64,000 nucleotides of DNA from positions 79,111-143,110 of the forward strand of contig MNCI01016507.1 in the NCBI GenBank assembly GCA_015680685.1, read 5' to 3'. Source of the DNA: Gnetum montanum (taxonomy: Eukaryota > Streptophyta > Gnetopsida > Gnetales > Gnetaceae). This document shows positions 33,430 through 44,060 of this stretch, piece by piece. The notes below the pieces were generated by a model, which worked only from the letters and a program-made list of their open reading frames with translations, ran no database searches and was not told the origin of the DNA. The position numbers and the translations under genes were made by a program. The stretch's first letter is position 1. Every line of letters starts with the position of its first letter.

Positions 33430-35640
33430 AATATTAAAAAGTAAGTTTGGGTACCTATGGAGGCTATTTTAAGGATGTTTTGGGCCAAAAATGAAGTTTT
33501 TATGGACATCCTTGTTAGAGTCGCATTGGCCACCATGGGTGGGATGACTCCTAGTGTGGATAGGGTGGTCATGTGGTTTTCCAAGTTGATTTTGACTAGT
33601 TTTTGACACTTGATGGCAATTATGATCAATGTAGTAGGATGGGGACGAAAATTAGTTAATTTTAGTGTCAATTTAAACCTTTGGAATTCACAAATGAAGC
33701 TTGGTACTACCACCCACACTAGAGCAACACTAGCTAGGGTGGCTCTAGTGTGGCTACAAGTGAAAATCAAATTTATGGAATCAAAAGGATTACAATTAGT
33801 ATTTTATTAGTTTTCTTGGATAGCGTAGGTCTATAATGATCAAAATGGATCATTTTGAAAGTTAAAATTTACAACAAAGGTTGGTTTTAAGGTCTTACCC
33901 TCCAAATCCATGCTAGCAAACATAGATGGAGGGTGTTTCAATATGGCTAACCTAGATTTGATGATTGTAGGATCAAAATATGATCGAATTATAGTCAAAT
34001 CCATGGTTTTGTAGTTTCATGCCCCAATAATTAAATTTTTAGGCTATCTAAAAGGTATTTTACTACATAAACCTTGTTGATGACCTCACCCACATTGGGG
34101 GCATGCTAGCCAGCATGGCTCAAGTATCCCTCAGTGTGGATACATCTCTTTTTTAGCTATTGGATGATTTTAGAGGAAAGTTAACCAAGTTTTTAAGATT
34201 CTATGGTTTTCAATAGTAATGATGAGGTTTAGGCTTACAAATTATCCACATTTAATGGTCATTTTGGCTTTGGCAAGGCTATACCCTTCATAGCCACATT
34301 GGGTAGCATTACCCTAGCATGGATGAGGGGGTATGATGGGATTTAAAGGTTGAAATAAGGCTGAATGATCATTAATTTAAGGTCTTTGATTTCTAGGATC
34401 TACTAGGCTAGGTTGTTTACTTTTGGTTGTGTTGAAGTGTTTCCAAAAGTGATAAAGAACCTTATCCATGCTAGCAAATGTGGCTCTAGCCTTCCCTAAT
34501 GTGGCTAACTTGAAATATTGATTTTTGGTGGGTTATAGATTTAGATTCACCAATCATTCAACCTTCTAGGACTGCAGATGTTGATGGTTAAGATTTGGCA
34601 CTAAAATCAACCATATTGAAGTTATTTTGGTATTTTTTGTAATTATCCCCATTGAGCAATTCTTGGCAATGTTGCCCTAATGTGGGTGGAGGGGGAATGA
34701 TAGGTTTTTACTATTTTTACTTTATTTTCTAGGGTTTGATGGCCTTTGAAGGCTTTGGTAGGATCCTAGGATTAAGGTAGTTTGAAACCAATCTGATACA
34801 TTTTTAATCCTACCATTGGTTTTCTTTGTGACATCCAAGCTAGACCCATGCTCAAAAACATGGTTGAAGACATCCTTAGTGTAGGTGAGTGGTGTTTAGT
34901 TAATTGTAACTAGTTTTGGCCTAATTTGTAAGTCTTTGACACTCTAGGATGCTTCTAAGGTCATATGGATAAGTTATTAGGTTACTTTTGTGTGTCAAAG
35001 GATTTTTGCAGGTTACCCAAAAAGTACCCACACTAGATGCATGTTGACCAATGTTAGTGAGAGGTTACTTAGTATGGAAAAGGTGGGAGGCATGCAATTT
35101 AACTTGTTTTTCATTGATATTTAGCTATTAGAAGCTATTGAGATGTGCTAAGGTCAACATTAGTTAACTAGGATGTTAATTTTAGTACTTTTTAGTTATA
35201 CCCCATCCACCCATGCTAGGCCCATGTTGGATAGGATGGATAAGATGCCTCTAGTGTTGCTCCACTAAATTTCAAGGTTTTACGCACTATTAACTAGATT
35301 TGGCAAGTTTTTGGAGCTATTGGAAGCTTCTAATGGGCTTTTAGGCTTTGTGGGTCTATTTTGAGGTTGAATTGAGTGTTGGTTAACACTTGTGCATGTT
35401 TTACCCTCTTAAGCAATGCAAGCCAATGTGGATGGATGCCTACTTGGCATTGTTGCCCAAAGTGGTAAGTTTCATAAAGATTCTAACCTCTCTTAGGACA
35501 TGGGATTTAGTAGTGTTAACATTTACCTACAATATGTGGTAAGGTGTATATAGGTTTTCTTGTTTTAGCATGGAAGGTTAAGATCCATGCTAGATCCATG
35601 TTGCCCAGCATGGGTGAGGGGAATTTAAGGTTGAAAATTT
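33430..35640. repeat. Tandem array of about 12 diverged units of roughly 188 bp
   Basis: A GC-richer motif recurs at about 33520, 33705, 33905, 34090, 34300, 34466, 34664, 34850, 35025, 35205, 35400 and 35585, at intervals of 166-210. Each combines CCCACAYTAGG or ATCCATGCTAGC, then AGCATGG or TGTTGCCC, then TAGTGTGGATRGGGGG. Between them lie AT-rich stretches mentioning TTAGGGTTT or TTTTAGG. The short pieces form palindromes (CATGCTAGCC AGCATGG at 34102-34119). No frame stays open across units. It could be a U3 region of a large LTR or a satellite. Confidence 0.65.
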
Positions 35641-36082
35641 CTTTTCAAGGTTTTTTAGGAGGTTAAACCCTAACATAGAACTGGTTTCAAGGATTTAAAC
35701 CCACTTTGCTTGGGAGGCACCTAGTGGGGTCCACCAAAATTCAGATTTTTATTTAATTTTTTAGAATTCCCACCATTCCAACTTTGTTAGCACATTCCCC
35801 TTTTTGAACTGTTAGTGCACCATGAGTTTTAGTGCATGAATTTGGAAATGAAGGTTTCAAAGGGATCTCCTAGGTTGAAGATTAATTTTTATTGTTGTTT
35901 TTGCCAAAAATAACTTGCACAAATCATTCTTCTAACTAGCAGCACACTAGTTCAAAGCTCTGGCTACAATTTTTACTTGAATCTCTTAAATGTCCAATGT
36001 TTCTTATTCAACATCAATCAAGAGTAGTTCCAACACCAAGATTTCCAAAGGTTTTCAAATGTTTTTTACGTCGTTCACTACC
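35641..36082. other. Unassigned sequence upstream of a possible first exon
   Basis: I see no ORF, LTR end or primer-binding site. The composition is mixed, with several TTTTTATTT runs. If the ATG at 36083 is real, this would be its promoter and leader. Confidence 0.2.
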
Positions 36083-36180
36083 ATGTCGAAGAGGAAGGCA
36101 AGCACAAACAAAAACCCTATCTTGGAGAATGCTTACATAGTATCCTAGGACCTTTCACATATACCATGGCCCCATCATTA
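36083..36180 (+). pseudogene. Possible first exon with basic N-terminus (MSKRKASTNKN)
   Basis: An ATG at 36083 opens MSKRKASTNKNPILENAYI, then a TAG at the 22nd codon. The same frame runs on through DLSHIPWPHH to a GTAAGG donor-like site at 36181. The start sits in a CG-containing context unusual for the window. It may be the first exon of the split gene whose later exons begin near 41110 on the same strand, which would need a 4.9-kb intron. The link is not proven. Confidence 0.3.
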
Positions 36181-36499
36181 GGTAAGGATATGCTACAATC
36201 TTTCCCAGGTACATTGCCCTTGGCCTTTTTTATAGTGTTTTTGTTGTTTTCCTAGTTTAGAAATTAGGTGTTTTTATAGATCTAGGTTGTTGTTGTGTCT
36301 AAAGTTAAATTTTGAAAACTTCCTACACTATTCTTGGGTGGGATTTATGTTTTTTTTTCGATGTTTCTTTGAAATTTAGATTTTGTTTTTTATAGGTTAT
36401 AAATTTTTGTTTTAGTTAATTTTATACCCTTTTTGTTGTTTTTCCTTAAAAAGCAAAACCACTTCTAATTTTTTATTAAGAAAATAGTTAGGAATTTTT

Positions 36500-37060
36500 T
36501 ATCTTTGAGGCCATAGGATTATAATTTGTTTTTTAATAGTTGAAATAGTGGTTAAACCACTAGATTCTAGTTCATAGTTAATTTTGCATGAATTTTTCCA
36601 TCAGTGAGCTCATAGTGGTTTTTCAATTTTCAGATTCAAGAAATAGTTCATAGCAAATTCATAGTGAGCTCTATTTTTTATGTAGATTCTGCAACTTTTT
36701 AATGAAAAAATGTCCAAGAATCTTGGGATTTTTAAGTTGTGGATTTTTAATTTATGATTTAAGGTTCCAAATGGCTATGGTGTGATGCAATTTGGGCGCA
36801 CAGTTAATTTTTGGTTGAATTTTTTTTACGTGATGTAGGTGTAATTCCATACCATTTTTCAATTTTTCATGACATTTCATGAATTTTTCCTATCCAAACA
36901 GCTAAGAATTCTTGTGTTTTTAAGTTTTGGATTTATGGGACATGGTTTAAGGTTTCAAATGATCATAGAATCACTTAATTTGGAGTTATGGTTGATTTTT
37001 TATGATTTTTTCAGTGAGTTCACGTGAAACAAGGTTTTTCTCTTTAGAGGTTTTACCATT
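36500..37060. repeat. Diverged tandem units of about 200 bp, AT-rich
   Basis: Units end near 36610, 36840 and 37030 with GAATTTTT...AGTGAGCTCA or similar. Each contains GGATTTTTAAGTTGTGGATTT... then AAGGTTYCAAATG. About two and a half copies are seen. They sit within the possible long intron. Confidence 0.5.
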
Positions 37061-40000
37061 GTGAAGATGGTCAAAGTTGGCATTTTGGATGATTTTTTTA
37101 TCAGCGATTTCACATGGCTATTTTCTTCAATTTTGAAGCAAATTTGTGAATTTTGGTTAAACTTGGTTAAATTTTTGCATAGTATTTTGAATTTATTTCT
37201 AGTTTTTAGTCACCATTTGGGACTAGATCACCAACATTGGGGGCCTTTGGGTCTCATGACTTGGGAAAATAATGGGATTGAAGGTGTTCTTCAAATAGGA
37301 TTTAGGTGCTTGTTGATCTTTGGCAATACCAATGCCCATATACCTTTAAATAAACTCAGTAGTTTTGAAACGTACTAGACGTGAGTATGTGTTTGCTCTT
37401 ATAAATGTTGAAATGATTGGGTTATGTATAAAACTATAATTAGCTATCATAAAAGAGATTTGGATAAATTTTTCAATTACTGTAAGTTGTTGAAGATTCC
37501 TATTTTTTTCAATCACTTAGTTTATACAATCCTTATAGTATACTACTTGTAACAAATAAAATTTTGCAAAATGTTTTCAGCACAATTTTACAAATCTACT
37601 CCTAATTTTCTCCAAAGAGAAAATGCCACAAGAAAACTTGAAATAGAGCAAAATTCAATGGACTTTGAAAAGAAAGAAATGAAAGTAGATTTGTGTGAAA
37701 TCTCAAAAATTTAAGCAAGATAAATTGACATGAGAACAAACTTCACAATAAAGTTATTCTTAATTCAATAACTATGAATTGTTCAAACTTTTATAGCTCA
37801 ACAAGAAATTTCAAAAAAGACAATTCTATTATACTACCCAAAATTGGTGCATAAATGATAAAGTATGAGTCTCTATTTTTTCTAGTTTATAGCTATCAAA
37901 GATTACATTCAACAAATCTTTCAAAAATATTTGACAATTTCTTGATTGAAAAATACCAAGGTAATACACTTTTAAACAATGAAGCTACAATCATCTTAAA
38001 ATACCAAAGATTTTCCTAGATTCTTTATGATCAAAATAGACAATTTCATTGAGAAATCACTATTAAATTGCTATTTTTAGTAACATAAGCTCTTCTATAG
38101 CAAATCTTGATAGAATTCTATTACTACACGAAAATAGAACTATAAAAGCAACAATCGCAAAATTATATGCCAAGCACTATACTATCTAAACCATTAGCTA
38201 AGCAATTAAAATAAAATGGGAAGAAAAGAACTCATAGAATTAAAAAAATGCAAAAAAATTAATGTCTTTGCAAGCCATCTTACAAATAATCTTCAATTGT
38301 CTTTTTCAAAGTTGCTTTACCTTCCCCACACCCACCGCAATCTGCCCCCTGCCACCCCCCTCCCCCTCCCCAATCTTCTCCCTTTTAAAATATATATTCT
38401 TAAATCCCCTTTTATAGTTACTTTAGGGTAGTTATAATCATAATGAAAAGTTGAGGTGGGTTAGAAATATCTAGCAAATTAATTTATAACGACCCTAGGA
38501 AGTTGTAACTTTTATGAGAATTTTAAGCCATGGTTGGCAAGTGTCTCATGAGAAATCACAAATATCAAGAGAAAATAGTTATAACTTCTTATAAAAGTTA
38601 TAGCTATTATGGAAAATATTGAATTTACAAAAAAAGTTATATTTATCCAATGCTCATAAATCTTTCATCTCAAACTATAAAACCTACAACTTTTCACATG
38701 TTTACAAGCTTTTCATTTTGTAATTTTAAAAAATATCATTATTAATTTTGTATAACCTTAATAACATATACTTCAACACATTTTCATATGATGTGTGAAT
38801 GTTTGAAGGGGTGTATAGGTCCCATGGCCATCTTACCACACATAGCACCACTTTATTTTTGTGTTAACAAAAATAATACTATCATTTGCACTAGTTTCCC
38901 TTTCTCTACTAATACTTATCAACATATCTAGGTCATTTGCCACTAGATCTTTCCAATTTTTAATTTCAATGATGCTGAAATCCTTAGAAACCATAGGCAC
39001 TTCCAATTCTCTTGTTGTTTCCACTACAGCATCATCTACTACCATGTACTTCCATCACCAGCACCATTGGAGAGCAAAGAGCAATTATGATGAATGTTGG
39101 AACCCTATGTGAACTTTCCAAAGTAGAGATCCATTGATTATAGAAATCATTCACCATTTTTGAACCACAATGAACATGATTGGAGTAGGAGTGCTAGAGA
39201 AAAATTATTCCTACAATTGCTTCATTATTATTATTTTTAGATTTTGTAATTCTTTGTTTATTTGGTTCTTCTCTGATATTATATTTTTTGTAGTTATTTT
39301 GATTGCTTTCATTTAGTTTAGCATCATGATGAGGTTTAAATGAAGCATGATTAGAGGGTAAAGGTCATTGAAATTACAAGATTCATTTCATTTCCATGTG
39401 TGGTTTACCTCATTTCAATATTTCATATGGTCTTTCTACTTTATCATATCAAGACCTAATAATGATTGGTTGATGTTGTAGGAGGTCTAGGATAAGAACA
39501 ACGTGTTTGAACTTGGAAACCTTCATGGAAACAAAATTGGCAATCATGTTTTATGGGTCTATCTCCTTTTTGTCTTTGTTTTTAACAAAATCATACTAAA
39601 TTCCTTATGCCTTAGTTTATTTGCCATTACCATCTCATTAAATTGGACTACATTCTACAATTACTTTATGCAATAGAATGGTATTGTGAAGAGATGCATG
39701 AATTCAACCTTCTCAATGAAGCCTCCATCAGGTGTCATTTTCATATCGTTGAGGTCTTCATTTAGCAAACTTTGGAGGAATATGGTAGTCTTCACAGAAA
39801 CTTGATGTAGAACAACAGATTTGAATTCCTATAGCTACAAATTGTAATTAACTATTCATTTTTCTTGGAGAGCTTATTCTAATTTTCTTCAATAAATCTC
39901 CTTCTTACCATTGCTGCCAATTTGTTATTTTCTTTTTCTTCTATTATAAATAGAATCAAAGCTACTGTTGCATCCCTCTTATTCTTTTTGCAAATGAAAA

Positions 40001-41109
40001 GTAGTAATGCTTCTGTAATTTATTTTCTCTACAATAGGAATCAATATTGTAGATAAAATGAGCATTTTATTTTTACCCATCTATATTTTTTACAGTTGCA
40101 GCATCTTTTGAAGGATCAAACATAGATATTACTAAGCCATCTTGAACATTCTTAGTGACTGTAAAAGGATAGTCTAAACTTTGATGTAGAAATTGAATAC
40201 AATAAATGATATTATCAACTAGTTATTGCTCTCATTGAAGCTAATAGTAAGAGAAATAACACTTTTAATAGAGCCTCCTCTCTCAACACCCTTGTTTTGA
40301 TAATTATTTATATCTCTTATTATTATCTTGGTTGATGATTTATGTAGAAGATATTGGTCATGACATTGCCATATTAGAAATGTTGGCATCATTTTGAATA
40401 ATGATCTATAATTTTACCTCTACCTTCATTTGTATCATTTCTACACCATAGATCATAGTAATCTAGTTAACCATTATCTCATTAGAAATATTGGAATTAC
40501 TAAGCTTTACATTTTCCATGACCATGACAATAGAAATTTACTGCTTTTTATTAAGCTTTCTTTTAGTCACTCATGATGAATTAATTTGAGCAAATTCAAT
40601 TCTCAACATTATCTGCTCCATCAAATGGTAGAAATGTAACAATACTAGTTTAGGAATGTAATATAGATATTTTTGTACTTTATTTATCATGTTTAAGATT
40701 TTGTTAGGCTATTTTCATGTTGATTTTTAATTTTTAGATAAATTTGTGCTAGCATTCTTAGAGTTTTTACTATGTCTAGTTTCACCATTAACTAGGATGT
40801 TTAGCAAAATTCATGTGAAATTCAAAGTGGTGTAGGGTTTATATTATAGGTGTAGGTCAATTAGTTGTATCTAATAATTATTTTTCCAAGTATTGTGACC
40901 ATGATTTTAACAATGTGTATTATTGCTTCCATGTATGACTTTCCTTAAGCCCATCTTTGTGGTGGTTGTGTTGGTGGAAATACTTTGTTGTATCAACCTA
41001 CCTAAACCTAAAACTCCTCCCACTAACATGATTTTAGAGTAGGGTTCCTTGTGGTTTTGGTTGGGGGCAAGAGAGTTCTTGGCCTACCTCTTGTATGATT
41101 TTAGTGTGA
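37061..41109. other. AT-rich sequence without recognisable genes
   Basis: The short frames here (for example 37061-37378, 38216-38431 and 38833-39112) show no family features. A C-rich patch lies at 38330-38375. An imperfect inverted repeat at 38499-38518 / 38585-38604 (AACTTTTATGAGAA against TTCTTATAAAAGTT) could form a hairpin. The minus strand at 39700-40660 has longish but broken frames that I do not recognise. Confidence 0.4.
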
Positions 41110-43370
41110 TGATGTGATCACACTTGTCTACTTACACGATCGATGCCATTGTGGAGGTACGACTGCCTCAGTCTTTCAATACAATCATTAAGTTCATAAT
41201 GGATGATCCTAAGAATTATGTATAAGGTAAAGTGTTGAATATTAAGGGTACTAGGGGGCCCACCAGCTATCCCAAATCTAGAACATGCCAAAGTTCTCTC
41301 AATACAATGCTGAGAACACTTTGATGGTGGCACACTAGACCCACACACTATTCCAAAATCCTCTTAGTAGAGTCTACCATTGTGAGGGTAAGTCCATTTG
41401 TTAAAAATTTTTTATATTTTTATTTTATTTGGTTTAGCTATTCTTCTTTGTCTTATTGATTTCTATAAATATCTTTTAGGTACAAAGTTAGTGACCAAGG
41501 CTTGACCTAGAATAATCAAATGTTGGTAGTGGCTCAGACTATAGTGGTTGTATTTACCAAAAACCAAATAATTAGGATTTTTTTGGTTCATAAATTAAAG
41601 TGTGATTTTGATAAATACACCTCCATCTTCACTCTAGACTTCTAGAGTTGTGTAACCATTAAGAAAACTCAAAGTTGGTGGATAGCCCCTAAACATATTG
41701 TAGAAGAGGGCATCACCACTGGGACCTCCACACAACCCCCATCAACTAGGAAGAAGAAAAGTTGGAATTTTTATTTTGTTTAATTTTGTTATGTTATACT
41801 AATTTTTTCATGGCTACAAAATTCTAGGCTAACTTCATTTTAAGTGTTTTCATGATTTTAATTTGTTATTCGAGTCATATTTTGGTTATACATAATGTGT
41901 CTATGCTTAAGCTAATTGTCCATTTTTTTTTTGTCTTGTAGGGGCTTCCCTCTCCTCCAACATCACTTTGGTCATTTCAAGATGCCTCGAGGAGACTCTC
42001 GTTCTAAACTATGATAAGGTGGAATTAGCACAACATTGTTTGACTAAAAGGACACCTAGAAATTTTCAAGAAAACATTACTCATGTAAGTTTTCTTGAAA
42101 TTTTCATGGCACCTAGTCTAATCATCCTTGCTACTAAGATGGTCAACATTATTAACTGGTTTGACCAAGGAGTTAAGAATTTCATCACCTAGATTTATGA
42201 TGTGCTAATCACCTTGCCCATCAATGAGGCTACCTTCTATAACCCCTTTGGTGTTCCCACTGAGGGAATGAGAGTTTCCACAAGACCTATCCTAACTCTC
42301 GAAGCCTTGGATAAAGCATATTTATCCAAACGTGCAAGCCCAAAACCCACTGGAGGGTGTCTAAGAATTGCTATGTACAACCACTAAGGGACTTAGTGGT
42401 AGGTGTTGTGATTTCTTTAACAACATGGGTATTGAGCCTTACATTGAGCGAGCCAACACTAAGAGGGCTAGGGAGTTTCATGTTGAATCTAATGGGGTAG
42501 CTAGAGCAAAGTTAAAGTGGCCCATGTTTTAGGAAGCAACACCAATGATCGAGCAACCTTTAAAGAAAAGGCTTACATTGAAGTTTTACCAAACACATCA
42601 TGTGGTTACCAATATGTTTTTAATATTTTTTTATGCTTAAGTTATTCTATGTTTTCATTCTTATTCTTTAAAGTTTTAAGGTTGTGTTGTTATTTCTTCT
42701 TAGTTATTTTAATGTTTTGGGTTTATTGTTCTTACAGAAAAGAGACAAGAATTGGTGATCCAAGCTATAATAGTAGAGGAGAAACAAAGACACATGGAGG
42801 AGACATTCCTAAAGTGGCATGAGGATGAGGGGTTAGCCAACATTGCATTAGATGACCTGGATGCCATATTTTATGAACCATTACTAGGGGAACCCCAATC
42901 ATCATCCTGGATGAGGAGCCAAGTATGAATATAATTTTGTGGTGTTTGTTATGTTGAATTATTTTATGTTTCAATTTCATCCTAACTATTAATCAATTGT
43001 TATACTTGTTGTAGTTTTTAAGCTCTAAGCATATGCCTCTACTCCTACATTTCACATGAAATCATGGGTAGAGGTTCTACACAAGGTGGAACTCATATGT
43101 GGATGGCCAAGGATATAATCGATCAGTTACAACAAGTTCCTCCCGAAATTGCTAAGAACTTCCTTTCATTTCACTTTAATTATTTTATGTTGTTTTTCAT
43201 AGGTATGTTGATTATATGTTTTTCCTATAGTTATTTTTGTTGTAAACTATGCTTATGTATATTTCATAATTACATTGTTTATAGTGCCTAAGGTTGCATG
43301 GGACTTTAGCCATGACATGGAGATAGACTCCTTGCCTAGTCTCCCTCCTGAAGTAGAAAATGTTTTAAAT
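41110..43370 (+). pseudogene. Multi-exon coding relic with GT-AG introns, unrecognised product
   Basis: Exon-like blocks: about 41110-41387, followed by a GTAAGT donor at 41388; 41480-41760 after TATCTTTTAG; 41942 to about 42615 after TTTGTCTTGTAG; 42738-42929 after TTGTTCTTACAG; about 43014-43171 after ACTTGTTGTAG; about 43287-43365 after TTGTTTATAG. The junction 41760/41942 keeps one frame (93 codons plus one base, then two bases), giving KKKRASLSSNITLVISRC. Readable pieces include INWFDQGVKNFIT, DVLITLPINEATFYNPFGVP and DGG-like TGGCLRIA. One frameshift near 42373 and several stops (mostly TGA/TAG) show it is dead. Intron lengths are about 92, 181 and 120 bases. It lies inside element E, so it arrived by insertion; I do not recognise the family. 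Confidence 0.55.
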
Positions 43371-43596
43371 TTTAATTTTTTTATATGTTTTATTCGTGTT
43401 ATATGTTATATGTTTTCATTCATGTTATAGTGCTACATTGGTTAAATATATAAAATGGATATAATGTAAACTAGGTTGTAAGCTAGGTCAATAGACTATA
43501 AGAGATTTGCTAGTTTTAGGTCATGATAGACCATATATGTTGCAATTTTAGGCCATGGTAGGCTCCATGCTTTTCCAATTTTAGGCCATGGAAAGC
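43371..43596 (-). repeat. Element E short-repeat stretch next to protease; right edge of insert F
   Basis: From about 43500 the minus strand shows three units: GGCCTAAAATTGG, GGCCTAAAATTGC and GACCTAAAACTAGC, spaced by ACCATGG or ATGGTC links, like the arrays in A and B. The sequence from 43371 to about 43440 is T-rich and may be the last intron of the split gene. The exact F/E junction is not visible; GCTACA occurs both near 33425 and near 43433 and may be a target duplication, but no terminal motifs support it. Confidence 0.4.
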
Positions 43597-44060
43597 CTAA
43601 AGTTTTGTTAGTTTCCCTAGTAATGGTTCCCCTACAAAAAGTTCAAAAGAACTAGAGCCTTTTATAGTCACCCAAGATCCATTAATAGATTTAAGGGTAG
43701 AAGTTGAATCATATTGCATGTGCTCCATTAAGCCTAAATTTTTGACAATGGTATAGGGTATTACGGTAATTTCTACTCCATCATCAACATGCACCCTATC
43801 AACTTTGTATTATCCTACTCTTATGATTATGAATAGGGGAGCTTTGCTTATCTCATCATCCTAAGGGTTAGTTTTGAGCTCACTATCATAGAAGACTAGT
43901 GTTGTTGACCTCATTTCTTCCTTTGGAGAGGAAGGTACCATCACTACGTAGATGGACTCCTCACTTTCTAGGATGTCCTCACTAACAAGAATAGAAGTCA
44001 AAATTTTTACTAGTTCTTCACAATGAGATGTGAAGGTCATGACTAGGTCATACACATTGA
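43597..44060 (-). pseudogene. Element E retropepsin (protease) relic
   Basis: On the minus strand an open frame (44055-43864) with acidic residues (SEDILESEES) passes one stop into HVDDGVEITVIPYTIVKNLGL, then TLKSINGSWVTIKGSSSF. The DDG-V-E-x-T-V-x-P pattern with following L-K-S-x-N-G matches plant Gypsy proteases, where DSGA or DDGA is the active site; here it reads DDGV. It would cut Gag-Pol. It is separated from RT by insert F. Confidence 0.7.

Noticed and set aside
33426-33810. Overlapping frames on both strands (114 and 66 codons) as genes
   Set aside because: They lie in the 188-bp tandem array and do not persist into neighbouring units; chance openings.
37061-37378. 105-codon plus frame as a small protein
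   Set aside because: Phe/Leu-rich from T-rich DNA next to tandem units; no start context, family pattern or neighbour support.
38216-38431. 71-codon frame with Pro-rich stretch
   Set aside because: The proline run comes from a C-rich low-complexity patch; nothing else supports coding.
38499-38604. MITE with terminal inverted repeats
   Set aside because: The inverted repeat is only about 20 bases with mismatches, the loop is small and no target duplication is seen; a chance hairpin in AT-rich DNA is as likely.
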